From Stictocephala bisonia (lineage: Eukaryota; Arthropoda; Insecta; Hemiptera; Membracidae), in NCBI GenBank assembly GCA_035578905.1, contig JAQJVL010002540.1, positions 29,500 to 93,499 on the forward strand: a stretch of DNA of 64,000 bases. The letters are read 5' to 3'. This document shows positions 10,353 to 21,640 of this stretch, one piece after another. How positions within the stretch are numbered: the stretch's first letter is position 1; each line of letters begins with the position of its first letter. Below the pieces are notes generated by a model, which searched no databases, had not been told where the DNA came from, and saw only the letters and a list, made by a program, of their open reading frames with translations. A program made the translations under genes and the position numbers.

Positions 10353-11519
10353 TTATAATAATTCAATTAAAACAATAACTTCTGAAACTATCACTAAACC
10401 ACTAAAATTGCACTACACTAGCAGAATCACAATTCATAAATCTAAACAAACAATCTAGTTGTACTGTTGCAGAAGCTAAATAAATACATCTGCAAAAGGC
10501 CTTGCAGGGGGCCAACTAGGCAAAACAAAATTTTAGTTATTTTCACTTTTCAAACTTTGCACTACTATATAAAATGTATATTTTGTTACTGTTCTAATTC
10601 GATGCTTGGATGGAAAATAGTTTGATTCATGGCGAAAGCGCGATGCGCTGCAAAACACCCACGTTAATAATTTCTAAAAACGTCCATAAATTCATTTCTA
10701 TTCAGTACTTTTTAGATGTTCAGGTGTCAAATTAATCAGAATAAACTGTAGATTAAAAAAAAAACGATAAGAAAAAAATCGAATATTTTAACCAAAATGG
10801 TCAACCGACTCCCCTTAACCAAACTAAATAAGTCGCAAATGTTACAAAAACAAACTGTATGGACGGAAAATACTTTTACCGAAGATTATAGACAGCGAAG
10901 AAGTGCTTAATGTAATTGTGGAACGTAAGGCTGGAAGAAGTCATTATATTAAAGTTACATTGCCACAAATGCGGAAAGATTATTCTAAGATTTGTTGTAA
11001 ATAGTTTGGCAACTGTGTAATATGCCCAATTGAAATATCAGTAATGGTTGTCAGCCTAATCTACCAAGTGAACCTTTGGATACATTTGTGTCTACACATA
11101 ATATATTTCACAAAGAAAGTTTCGGGATGTCCTGCAACGTTTACGTCAACATTATTGGTAGTTCCATGGTTAATATGAAAGTATCAGCTGTGTTATTTAA
11201 TTTGTGAATGAAAAGTGTTTCATAGTCAGATACAAATAGGGAGATCATTTAAAAACTAAGCAGCGAAAAATAAAATCGATTGAAGCAGCCTAATTATTCG
11301 ACTTTAACAGTGTTTTTTGACCTATCTCATCTTCTTCTTGATGTTCCCAATATGCCAAATCACATTTATCTTCTCGTGCATATCACGACATTTTACGTAC
11401 AAATAATTAAAACAAAAACTCGGTAATTTATTTTAACTTATTATAATCAGTGTTAGAAAAAAATAAATTTTATTTGATTAATGTTTATTTGTGATAAATA
11501 ATGAGATTTAAACCCCTAA
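10353..11519. other. AT-rich stretch upstream of the Mutator-like relic
   Basis: This should contain the 5' flank and left end of the Mutator-like element. I see a less AT-rich patch at 10490-10520 but no promoter element, terminal repeat or coding frame that can be supported. Confidence 0.4.
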
Positions 11520-11746
11520 CTGCTATAACCACGCAGATATTTTACGGTGGAAATTTCCCCCTGGTATACACTTATTAGTTACGAGCCCGTTAGGTGGAAA
11601 AATATTGTGGAATAAAAGTGAGTAATGCGTTTTCCACTCTCAGAATCCACCGTTCCCGGTTGATTGAGGCTGGGCTTTGAACTTTTATAAATCTAATATC
11701 TCTCCTTTAGAGTTGATTAAATTACGAACTTTCAACTCTTCGGTAA
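11520..11746 (-). repeat. Dispersed ~230 bp repeat, copy 2
   Basis: Reverse complement of 2083-2310. Shared landmarks on the plus strand are ttacggtggaaatttccccc (11550), gaatccaccgttccc (11643) and ataaatctaatatctctcc (11686). The inner edge is at about 11520 and the outer edge at about 11746. See copy 1 for interpretation. Confidence 0.75.
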
Positions 11747-12168
11747 ACCATTAATCTCTTAACAAATATGTTAAGAGAATTACAATCATAATGGTTACAT
11801 TAAAATAATACTAGAAGTAATTTTTAATATAAAACTATAGATTTTCAAGTTAAACATAATACATATAACTTCAACTAATTTTAAATTACTTATTTAGTTT
11901 AAAAGTTCTAATAACACACTAATATTACTTATTAACGTATTATTCATTGTAAATGTATCATTTCAGTTCAGGTTGTGTAAATTTCATAATAAACCTTATA
12001 TTAATATACCTTCTTACAACTAAATATTATTATTCTGACTTTTACTAATAAATTGGCAAAGAAAACTTTTGATTTTGAAAACAAAATCCTTTATATCAAT
12101 AGTTATCTTTCCATTAGCAATCAATACAGAGCAGTTTGAACTGAAAACAAGGTCTTGTAATTAGCGAG
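11747..12168. other. AT-rich stretch, no gene seen
   Basis: No frame, array or RNA motif recognised between the dispersed repeat and the 39 bp minisatellite. Confidence 0.4.
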
Positions 12169-12231
12169 ATGGAAATAGGGTTTAAATACTGCACCGACAT
12201 GGATTCTCCATTACCGAGAGGCGTTTCGAAA

Positions 12232-12705
12232 ACCCAGACCTCAGCCACTGCCGAGAGATATCAACTAAAAACCCAGTCTACAGCCACTACCGAGGGATAT
12301 CAACTAAAATCCCAGTCTACAGCCACTACCGAGGGATGCCAACTAAAAACCCAGTCTTCAGCCACTACCGAGGGATATCAACTAAAAACCCAGTCTACAG
12401 CCACTACAAAGTGATGCCAACTAAAATCCCAGTCTTCAGCCACTACCGAGGGATATCAACTAAAAACCCAGTCTACAGCCACTACCGAGGGATGCCAACT
12501 AAAAACCCAGTCTACAGCCACTACCGAGGGATGCCAACTAAAAACTCAGTCTTCAGCCACTACCGAGGGATATCAAATAAAAACCCAGTCTACAGCCACT
12601 ACCGAGGGATGCCAACTAAAAACCTAGTCCTCAGCCACTACCGAGGGATATCAACTAAAAACCCAGTCTTCAGCCACTACCGAGGGATATCAACTAAAAA
12701 CATAC
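12232..12705. repeat. 39 bp minisatellite, about 12 copies, open in two frames
   Basis: Unit: gagggatatcaactaaaaac plus ccagtctacagccactacc. Units alternate loosely between gatatc and gatgcc forms and between tctaca and tcttca. Because 39 is a multiple of three, frames stay open: one from ATG 12169 to 12414 gives a 13-residue repeat (QLKTQSTATTEGY), and an overlapping one from 12336 to 12719 gives YSHYRGMPTKNPV repeats. A substitution in unit 5 ends the first. Two different open frames over one array argue that openness is a by-product of unit length, not a gene. Confidence 0.9.
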
Positions 12706-13214
12706 TAATGATACTTTGACACAAATGAAAGCACCGATAAGAAAATGTTTGATTAATCCCAATATAGAAACAAATTTATATTTACATAATTGGTATTAAA
12801 ATTATTGTTTCTAATCAGTGCGACTTTTAAATAAGCTCACGTTTTTTTAACCAACCGAATGCAGAAAAATATACTCTCAAATTAAAGTAATTTAACATCA
12901 AATTTAAATAATTTAACATCAAATTATATTTACTTAGAAACAAAAATTGTAAAATACCAAATTATAGACATGAAAAATAGTAAAACTCCTACTTACATAG
13001 GCTTAAAATCAACAAATTACTTTCACAACCTGGGGGAAACATTTAAACATTTACTACTTCCACAAAACCTTAGACACGGCAGTAGCCTATCGAACCCAGT
13101 TAGTAACCAGACTACAGAGGTTACCCAAACTCATGTCATCACTCGTGATCACCCCAAATTTACGCAAGTTGTGTTGGCGTATTATATCTAAGAATCTACA
13201 AGAATTTATAGATG
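12706..13214. other. AT-rich stretch, no gene seen
   Basis: A 73-codon open stretch at 12970-13191 shows no recognised motif and no coding-like composition. Nothing else is seen. Confidence 0.4.
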
Positions 13215-13224
13215 TGAATACTAT

Positions 13225-13315
13225 TTAACGAGTGAAGTACCGACTCTTGGTTCAGTTGAGGATTCGAACTTTGGCCACCGTAGTTCGAAGTCTTAACTAT
13301 TGAGCTACCACATTG
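13225..13315 (-). repeat. tRNA-derived SINE-like copy 1, minus strand
   Basis: On the minus strand the sequence begins with an A-box-like tgtggtagctcaatagttaa, and about 30 bases on has a B box, agttcgaatcc. This is the spacing of a type 2 RNA polymerase III promoter in tRNA-derived SINEs. It continues into a tail containing cggtacttcactcg. The same tail occurs in the copy at 14.15-14.24 kb. No full tRNA cloverleaf can be folded. Confidence 0.6.
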
Positions 13316-14152
13316 ATAACTCGGTTATATATATTAGATATCGAATGGCTTTCATAGGCCAGCCACCGATACTAATAAAATACTAGAAAAATACAAAAAT
13401 TATATACATATCTAACTAAAATAAAATTCTTAGAACAAATTAAATTATTGACTTGAATTGACCTGAATTACTGTATAAGGATAAATATATTTACAAAACA
13501 TAACCTATAATTTTATAAACATATAAAGTTATTAAGTTGTTAGTGCCAATTAAAAATGTCGTTAATTACTTAATAGCATTACTTTCTAGTAGTACCTGAA
13601 TAAATTGTGTCGATCCTGTAGACGCTTCAAATATCATCATTGTTAGTTTTTTATTGAACTAAAAAGTTTATTAAAGTACAGTAATCATTGGGTTCCCAGA
13701 ATTATTTAAAGATTTTAATATTTAAGGTATTCTGTGCTCCTAAGACCTCGGTTAGTTAATATAGCACGTATGAATGCGGATATACCACCACAAAAGTCCA
13801 TTTCACCAAAAATGTGAGGCTCAATATATACATGTACAATACCTGTACCTGTATTGTACAGGTATATACCTACCAGGTACAATACCTCAATATACCTGTG
13901 AGGCTCAATAACTGTACAATCTTACACATATAATTACACACAATAATTCAACATATTCAACAGCCTAATGCCTGGAATTGCATGTATGCATTTTTCAGGT
14001 AGGAGTCTCAATTTGAAAATCATTTCTTAGACTACGGTATTGCAAGCTAACATAGCGTAAACTACATTTTCACACATGATTATCAGTAATTTTATTTGTT
14101 TAAACATTTACTCGTGAATTGAAATGGGCCTGCAGCCTTGTGCTTGAACTTT
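13316..14152. other. AT-rich stretch with a local inverted repeat
   Basis: No gene. Around 13832-13860, tgtacaata and tattgtaca form a short perfect stem, and several aatacctg/caggtatt motifs nearby make a cluster of small inverted repeats (13830-13915). Confidence 0.45.
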
Positions 14153-14245
14153 ATTAAACGAGTGAAATACCCACTGTTAGCTTGAGGATCAACCTTGGAC
14201 TCCGCAGTGCAAGTTCTTAGCTACTGTGCCACCACGCTGGTAACT
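14153..14245 (-). repeat. tRNA-derived SINE-like copy 2, minus strand
   Basis: Minus-strand A-box-like cgtggtggcacagtagctaa, B-box-like aggttgatcc (diverged from the expected GGTTCGANTCC) and the tail gggtatttcactcg align with copy 1. The pair is about 930 bases apart in the same orientation. Divergence in the B box suggests it is the older or less active copy. Confidence 0.55.
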
Positions 14246-14879
14246 GTTCGTTAAAAACATAATCATAAGGATGTATATACATAATTCAATCAACAAATTA
14301 AGTTTCAAAACATAATGTGGAATTTATACAGATGGATGGAAAATTTTCCTTAAAATGCGTATAACATATTATGTTTGTGTACTTGGAATTAATGGTTATT
14401 TTCATCGTATGATGTGATCAACAAGAAAATTATTTGAAAATTGATGCTGTAAATTAAATGTAACAATCAATAAAATTATGAATTTTAATAATGAAAATTG
14501 CTCTATTGCATGACAATTGGTACAAAGTGTGAATATTGGACTAAAAAGTCCTCTCTTACTATTAGCCCTAACTTGTTTTTATGTGTGTTGAACGGTAAGG
14601 AATAGCTAAATGAATTACTTTAGAATAATGTTTCCAAGAACTGTGTGCCTCTTATTCTTCTACAAGCGTTTTCTACATTTGAAAATGGAAAAAGGACTAT
14701 TAATAAATTACAAAAAGTAATATTGTTAATTACATCACAGTCCTCGTATTACTGGAAGGAAGCTTCTATTACATACGGTGACTCACGACGATATATGTCT
14801 ATATATACTTTGTAAGCTCATAAAAACATAGCTTCGGAAATGTTTCGTTAGGGACCGAGGTAAGGCTACTGAAATATAT
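14246..14879. other. AT-rich stretch, no gene seen
   Basis: Stop-dense sequence between the second SINE-like copy and the fold-back element, with no recognisable feature. Confidence 0.4.
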
Positions 14880-16440
14880 TGCCCATAATTTGGTACCGTG
14901 GATTAAATAAAGGGTTCCTGGAATTCTCTAATTAAATAAGGGGCGAATTCCATCGTGTTTATCATATTCTTTGACCTAAAACATTGCATGAAATATGTCT
15001 TAACAGATGTAAGTCAAGTAATTTTGGGGAAACCATTAACAACTGAAACAAAATGAAGTAAAAAAACACAATTTATCACTTTTGGAGACCAATAATCTAG
15101 TAAGTTACTCAATAAACAGATAAACTTTGGGATATAAGTTTTAGCAAAAATAATTCTGAAATAATGGTTGTAAATAAAGTATGGCCTACAGTAAAGAAAT
15201 GGACGTTCACACATTGAAGTTTTATTCAGAACGGTGCAAAGTAAAATTAACTGGGTAAACAGTAATCTAAACCTATTAAATAAAATACATGTTTAATTAA
15301 AATTCCTATACATGTTTAATTAAAATTTTTAACAACTAATTTAAAGTCAAACTAATGCAATTCTTTATTAAAAGTGACATTTCACGAATGATGTTATAAA
15401 CAATTAAAGAAACCAACATTTATGGGCATAAGTGAACCCTCATACAACATTTGAACGTGTATTTTAACAGTGATTTAGCGTTAATGTGTGATAATATTCA
15501 TTGCCAGCTGATTGATCTAATCATCTTACAAACGGTAAAGTTTCATCAAGAAAGATTACCATTGCTTGAAGATATTCCTCCTCTTACATAATGGTGCAAT
15601 ACAATTATATTTTAATGTGTGATAATATTCATTGCCAGCTGATTGATCTAATCATCTTACAAACGGTAAAGTTTCTTCAAGAAAGATTACCATTGCTTGA
15701 AGATATTCCTCCTCTTACATAATGGTGCAATACAATTATATTTTAAAATTTCATTCCCACCTGATTGAATTAACAGTTTTCATATACAGTAAATCGATCG
15801 TCGTGGTGGTCCTATACACTGACCAACCAGTTCACTGAATAATACGACATGGATATTTACGTATGGGGATAGATAGAGAATGTTTACAGGAGCAAACTAA
15901 AATTCCCGTAAGGAGGTGCTTGGACGTATTAATGATCCCTTTATGAAGTCAAAAAATGCCCTATTAAACTACGAAAATCTACAAGAGCAATACTTAAATA
16001 AGGAAAACAATTCATTGAAGACGAAGAAGATATTTTTTATAATTTTCTGTAATGTCCTTAAATAGGTTTAGTTTACTGTTTTTCCGGTTAATTTTACCCT
16101 GCACTGTTCTGAATAAACGTATAATGAATCAAACATCTATTCACTTTCTGTATACGCTATTTACATAGTTTAGTTCAAAATGAATTTTCTACAAGTTTTG
16201 TTTCAAACTTATTTATGTTTAATGGTTAAATGACACATTTTTGTATGCAAGATTGGAGAACTGTATTTTTCGTTCTAATTTTTGCAATTGCCAATGGTTT
16301 TCTCCAAAAGTACTTAACGTACAGCTAACACACGTTTCATGCAATTTTTAAGGTAAAATATTATAAAAAACAATTGAATTCGCCCCTTAACTTACCTCTT
16401 CGGAATTCAACAAAGCCCTTATTTAATCCAGGGTTCGAAA
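14880..16440. mobile_element. Fold-back element with ~400 bp inverted arms
   Basis: The left arm (about 14880-15280) and the right arm (about 16050-16440) are diverged reverse complements. Outer markers are ggattaaataaagggttcc (14902) and its partner near 16425, and ggggcgaattc (14940) with gaattcgcccc (16376). The inner marker ttattcagaacggtgcaaag (15222) pairs with ctgcactgttctgaataa (16098). Spacing of markers agrees on both sides. The loop of about 770 bp holds a 131 bp direct duplication and no coding frame. This architecture fits a nonautonomous fold-back DNA transposon. Confidence 0.65.
15481..15744. repeat. 131 bp direct duplication inside the fold-back element
   Basis: The block starting ttaatgtgtgataatattca at 15481 recurs at 15612 nearly unchanged, ending in caatacaattatattttaa in both. 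The near identity shows the duplication is younger than the diverged arms of the surrounding element. Confidence 0.95.
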
Positions 16441-16814
16441 TTCTGGGAATAATATTTCATTAGCCGTAACTCGCTAACTAAACATTTCCGGACCTACGTT
16501 ATATCTAAGCTTTCTTCTTTATTTTTACATATTGTAGAATGAGCTACGAAAGTGTCTGTATATTTTCGTGACTTCCCCTATAAAATATAATCTCACTTCC
16601 AATAATGAATGGACTTTGATGTCATTAAGAGTTTGACTAATGTGTAACTATGTGAGTAAACTAGATAAAAAATCGATTGCATTTTTGTGCTACAAATATT
16701 CCACTATCCATTTTATTAAATATCTTGTTAATAAAAATATTATTTGTTCAAGTCCTTACAAATGCTATAATATAATAGTAAAAATGCATTTCATATAAAT
16801 AAGTGTCAAATTAC
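16441..16814. other. AT-rich stretch, no gene seen
   Basis: Short AT-rich spacer between the fold-back element and the 82 bp array. Confidence 0.4.
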
Positions 16815-17259
16815 TTCTGATTCTAATATCGTCAGAGGCATTGGATGTATTTCAATGTAGTGCAGGAGTACTGCCAACCTCCTTTTATCAAATGAATTCT
16901 GATTCTAATATCGTCAGAGGCATTGGGTGTATTTCAATGTAGTGCAGGAGTACTGCCAACCTCCTTTTATCAAATGTCTTCTGATTCTAATATCGTCAGA
17001 GGCATTGGATGTATTTCAATGTAGTGCAGGAGTACCGCCAACCTCCTTTTATCAAATGACTTCTGATTCTAATATCGTCAGAGGCATTGGGTGTATTTCA
17101 ATGTAGTGCAGGAGTACTGCCAACCTCCTTTTATCAAATGTCTTCTGATTCTAATATCGTCAGAGGCATTGGATGTATTTCAATGTAGTGCAGGAGTACT
17201 GCCAACCTTCTTTTATCAAATGACTTCTGATTCTAATATCGTCAGAGGCATTGGATGTA

Positions 17260-18204
17260 CGAGGCGTGTTTTTAGAGTAAGTACCGTTTTGGAATCCCGC
17301 CGCAGTAGCGCTGCGGTCGGCGTTTAGCGCATGCGTCCTGGGTACTACTATCTATTAGCGAGCCACAGCCGCCGTCAAGGATACAATCGACTGTATTTAA
17401 GGTCACTTATGACTGTTTAAAATTCCTCCTCCGATTAAAAATGCCACCGACTGTGAATTATGTGCTTTGTACATTTTCTTAACGCTAAGGGTGTGGAAGC
17501 AATTGATACTCATTGTGAGTCTGTCACAGTGACGATAAATTTGGTTTTACAAATCATAACCATCACGATTCAAATGGTCTAGGAACGTGAGAGAACTGGT
17601 TAAACATTTTTTGTGTGATTCTCATCAAACGTTTTGTTTTTTTGATTCTCCGTCAGCATTTTGGGAACCTACCATAAGCATAACGTTCTGTACTTTAAAC
17701 AGTCTGTCACAATTTCAATAATCGCACTTCTTGACACTTAAAGACACATTACATAATGATGCATTTGTAAAGCGTCTGTTTTCTCTGAATTTTTTCATCA
17801 ACCTTTTGCAACAAGCCATCAGTAATGAGTGAAGGTTTCCGACTTCGTTCATCATCATAGACATTCGCACAACCTTAAAATCTCTCACCCATTTCCATAC
17901 CATCCAATCACTCATTCTGTTTTATCAATAAACTTCACAGATCTCTCGATGAATGACAGCTGCTTTCATGCCTTTATCGTTTACAAAAACTTATCACAAC
18001 ATGTATTTTACAGTTGGCGGCATTTTTATTGAGAGAAGGAATTTTAAACAGTCATAAGCGACCTTAAATACAGTCAAAGGGGTCCGTAACAGCGGCTGTG
18101 GCTTGCCAAAAGATAGTACTATCTAGCACGCATGCGCTGGACACCGACTGCAGCGCTACAGAGGCGAGATTCTAAAACGGTACTTACTTTAAAAACACGC
18201 CTCG
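17260..18204 (-). mobile_element. Mariner-family element with long inverted ends, TA target duplication
   Basis: The insertion runs from cgaggcgtgttttta (17260) to its inverse ending acacgcctcg (18204). It is flanked by TA at 17258-17259 and 18205-18206, and removing it joins the two halves of one 82 bp repeat unit exactly. Similarity between the ends extends about 200 bases inwards (for example ctgtatttaaggtcactta at 17390 and its inverse near 18060). This is far longer than usual mariner ends and makes the copy palindromic. The 945 bp length is short of a full mariner (about 1.3 kb), so it is internally deleted. Confidence 0.9.
17600..18023 (-). pseudogene. Mariner transposase N-terminal half, broken
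   Basis: On the minus strand from ATG 18023 the peptide starts MPPTVKYM, then hits stops. A helix-turn-helix segment (VWKWVRDFK) and the second DNA-binding segment (RENRRFTNASLCN) are readable at 17715-17915. A fragment in another frame (CARWVPKMLTE) follows near 17660. These match the paired HTH domain and linker of mariner/SETMAR-type transposases. The catalytic DD34D domain is missing. Several stops and a frameshift make it nonfunctional. Confidence 0.75.
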
Positions 18205-18424
18205 TATTTCAATGTAGTGCAGGAGTATTGCCAACCTCCTTTTATCAAATGACTTCTGATTCTAATATCGTCAGAGGCATTGGATGTATTTCAATGTAGT
18301 GCAGGAGTACTGCCAACCTCCTTTTATCAAAAGACTTCTGATTCTAATATCGTCAGAGGCATTGGATGTATTGCAATGTAGTGCAGGAGTACTGCCAACC
18401 TCCTTTCATCAAATTAATTCTGAC

Positions 18425-19785
18425 TTGTAGATTTGAACCCGTCACTTCCTGCGTCAAACCACTACTAACTAGGTTAGCATTGGGGAACCTACATGTATTA
18501 ATGTATGTTAAGTATGATTCGGTCAACTGTAAGGTTCAAATACTGACCCTCACACTGTCAACGCAGTTATATGTTGTACGTACAATGGTACTGATATAAA
18601 TGTGTGTGTGTCTATTTATTGGTTTATTCCAAGAGCATCCAATGAACAATCATAAACTTGAAATAATTACGATTTAGAAAAGACATTGTTTAGGAAGAAA
18701 GGCAACAGAAATTTAATTATATTGTAAATTCACCATTGGAACTTTCAAATTGGAACCGTACTTAACATTAATCTAGACTATTAAAACATACTATATCTCT
18801 AAATTTATAAATGCCCCCCCCCTCTTGGCATGAAATCGTAGCAATATTGAACCTCAATAAGGATGGCTTTGTTACTGATTGTACAGCGTATCACAGTGCG
18901 GGAACCTAGTTATTGATCTTGAGTGTTTTACGCGATACGTTCTATTCTCAGTACTATTAAATTTCAAGCCCGTATTGGATGGGTTAGTTTCCCTAGCTAT
19001 TAGGCTACTAAAAAATATACCCTCCTAAGTTGTAAAAACTACAGTCACTTATCTACTACAATAAATACAAATATTGGGTGATAGTCAAGGATGTGTAGGG
19101 CAAATAACTGGGTATCAGGCTTGTCAATTTGCTCAAAATTAGACCTTGGTGGATCAGAATATACGTTGTACTGTGCGTCGCTCAGTATTGTGCTGTGGCC
19201 CTTTCTAAGGAATAGTCGACCTTGGGCAGTAGCAAATAAACTCGTTCATCTGCACTCATTCGCCCCTATATCTACGATTGGCTTCTTAATAATGAATACA
19301 TTAATTGGAAAACCATACCTCACCAATCTGTTTTGTTTAAAGTAAACAAATTAATGTAATATATTTACAGAAACTACTGAGCCCTTTATATACTAATGGA
19401 AGACTAATACAACAAAAATCAATAATAATAATTTATATTATTAAATATTTATAATAAGGAAAAGTTAAAACCCGACTCACAACCATTGTTCATAGTTACA
19501 AATATGTATTTATTCAATAAAATACATACTTGATTTTTAATACATTCTGTCTTAATACCATGATTGGTACAAGAATTTAAAAGCGATCTTAATGATCAAT
19601 TAATTAGGCATGCGCTTGTTTGTTTAGTTGGCACAGGATGTCAATATTGTTTTCATTGCGGGTCTCAGCGTCAATTTGTGTAACATTACTTTTACTATCC
19701 TTTATAGTGATTTGAATGGTGGTCAAAAAATAAAAAAAAATAATAAACTGAATAAGTCAATAGGAATGTAAAGTAAATTTTTTAC
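18425..19785. other. AT-rich stretch, possible weak SINE traces
   Basis: No gene. Sequences around 18425-18490 and 18960-19020 contain inverted B-box-like words (tttgaacccgtc, tttcaagcccgt) that could be remnants of tRNA-derived SINEs, but A boxes are not clear. A short GT tract lies at 18600-18612. An 84-codon open stretch at 19091-19345 has no recognised motif. Confidence 0.35.
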
Positions 19786-20556
19786 TTGTCAAAAAAAAAT
19801 CTAATAAGGAGATCAAGTAAAAAAGGTTGGATGATAGATAAAATATTCTATGAATATATTTCACAAGAGCTGCAAAATGAGTTGATAATGTATTGTGAGA
19901 AAGAAAAAAATTCCATTCAAAGATTTGATTCTAGTAAACAATGTTTCAGCCACCCTCCTAAAACATGTAATATCAATACCAAAATAAAAGTGAGTTTCTC
20001 TCGCCGATCACTACGTCAATCCTTCAACCTATGGACCAAGGGGTTATTTATGTGCTTAAAGCCTTTTTTATCTTTACTTATAAAAACTTATGATACAGAT
20101 GATAAAATATCTAATAAAGATTTTTGGAAACAATTTAACATTAAAATATCTATTTAAACTGTAGAAATATCCTGAAATGAACTGACCAACAAATGCATGA
20201 ACTGTGTATGGAAACACTTATGACAGGAAATTGTAAAATGATGGGAAAAAAAATCAATGGACATGTCAGAACAACTGCACAATACGTTGTTGTAATGGCA
20301 CATCAAGTGGGATTTACTGAGGTAGATGAAGATGACGTTGACAAGTTAATTAACTTAGAATAATATATAAGTAATGAGGACCTATTAACAAAGGAAGATG
20401 ATAAGTTTTCTAAGTATCTGATAAGGAAAATGAACCTGAAAAATTAAAAACTTTGACAAAGAAATGTCACAGGCTTTTCGTATGATTAAAAATGCATTAC
20501 GTTATTTAGAACAAAATGATACAGATAAAATGCGAGGCACTAAGGCGTTAAAATAA
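19786..20556 (+). pseudogene. pogo/Tigger-like transposase, C-terminal half, degenerate
   Basis: Pieces in three frames line up with a pogo/Tigger (CENP-B/jerky related) DDE domain. GWMIDKIFYEY near 19830 is the helix before the second acidic residue. LILVNNVSATLLKH near 19940 is the usual LLVDNA segment with the catalytic Asp read as Asn. ITTSILQPMDQGVIYVLKAF near 20005-20070 is the highly diagnostic motif with the last acidic residue. Later pieces, CMNCVWKHL (about 20190), VGFTEVDEDDVDKLI (about 20310) and ALRYLEQNDTDKMR (about 20495), match the C-terminal helices. The N-terminal DNA-binding domain is not seen. At least two frameshifts and several stops are present. Confidence 0.75.
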
Positions 20557-21640
20557 TAGCTGAGAATGCGACCACGTGTTATAGACCACGTGTTACTAAA
20601 TTAAAATCAACTCTGCTGTCAATAAAATCATCTGTCAACGCTGCGTCATCTACGACGTCAACATCAGTTAGTTGAGGTAAGTGATGACAATGCATCTACC
20701 CACAACCCCGTGACAAGCACATATACGTTTGACAACCTATCCTAGGTATGGTAAGTGGGTTGATATCTTTAATCTAAAAACTTGACTTTTTTAAACATAT
20801 TTTTTCAATATTACGAACTAAAATTACTTATTTCTTCTTTTTGATTTAAAAATTGCTCAATTGAATTCAGTAAAATAATTCTTTTAAAACCTTTGTGTTG
20901 TATGCTTTATAGTTTAAATACGTGTTATCTTTTTTGTTCACTTTTCAAACGCCATTCAATAAAAAATTAATGCCTTTTTTATTTTTTTAGTCCTATTATA
21001 TCAAATTATTCAATTTAAGATGGTTTAAGATAAGTGCTGTAGAGTAAAATACCTTATTATTGATATAGTATCAGCCGAGCCGGTTTTCGTTGCGTACCGC
21101 AAGACCGCATCAACCACGTATAGTGAGGACCACCTGCATTGCTATCATAGATACTGTCAGGTGGAAAATGAATGTGGTGGAAAACTAACAAAGAGTAACG
21201 TATCACGAAAATTACTTGAGCAATGTTTCGGAAATGTAAATTGCACTGATACATCGGTAGGTAATTGCCACCTTTAAAAGCTTCTGTCTAGTGAAGAACG
21301 GCCAGTTCTGTGAGCGGGAGTTGACTGAGACTAGGATCCCGAATTCTTCTGGAACTCGCAACCTTAAGAAGAACATCTAGAACCTCAAAGTTCAGATTGC
21401 TGCAATTCAATTCCTTTAAAATGTGAGTCATTAGATTTAACTTTGAACGGTTCAATAAGCTTCGAAATGAAATTACGTGTTGTTATGATAAGAAGACAGT
21501 TTGATTAATAAGTTTGGTTTACTTTTAGTGCAGTGTAGTTGAGCAGCCTAGTGTGTAGTTTTATATTGATGTTCAATACCCATATGGTAGTTGTTATCTA
21601 TTGTATAATACTTACCAAGGAAACTATCCAGATATCTGCC
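20557..21640. other. Mixed-composition stretch, no gene recognised
   Basis: A less AT-rich patch lies at 21060-21400. I see no continuous coding frame and no motif. The 3' part probably contains the truncated 5' edge of the LINE that follows. Confidence 0.35.

Larger units (their letters stand above)
16815..18424. repeat. 82 bp minisatellite, about 8 units, split by a mariner relic
   Basis: Units start with ttctgattctaatatcgtca at 16815, 16897, 16979, 17061, 17143, 17225, 18254, 18336 and 18418 (partial). The sixth unit is cut at 17257 and resumes at 18207 after an insertion with TA duplication. Each unit contains gtagtgcaggagtactgcca. Units differ at only a few sites, so the array is young or kept homogeneous. 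The open frame at 17091-17327 is a product of the repeat. Confidence 0.95.

Noticed and set aside
9147..10458. Plus-strand ORFs across the Mutator-like transposase
   Set aside because: Antisense shadows; the minus strand carries the zinc ribbon and catalytic motifs.
8003..10900. Terminal inverted repeats for the Mutator-like element
   Set aside because: I compared both flanks by eye and found only short AT-rich similarities; not enough to claim ends or a target duplication.
12169..12719. Two repetitive-protein genes
   Set aside because: Both frames run over the same 39 bp units; openness follows from unit length and lack of stops. No splice or regulatory support.
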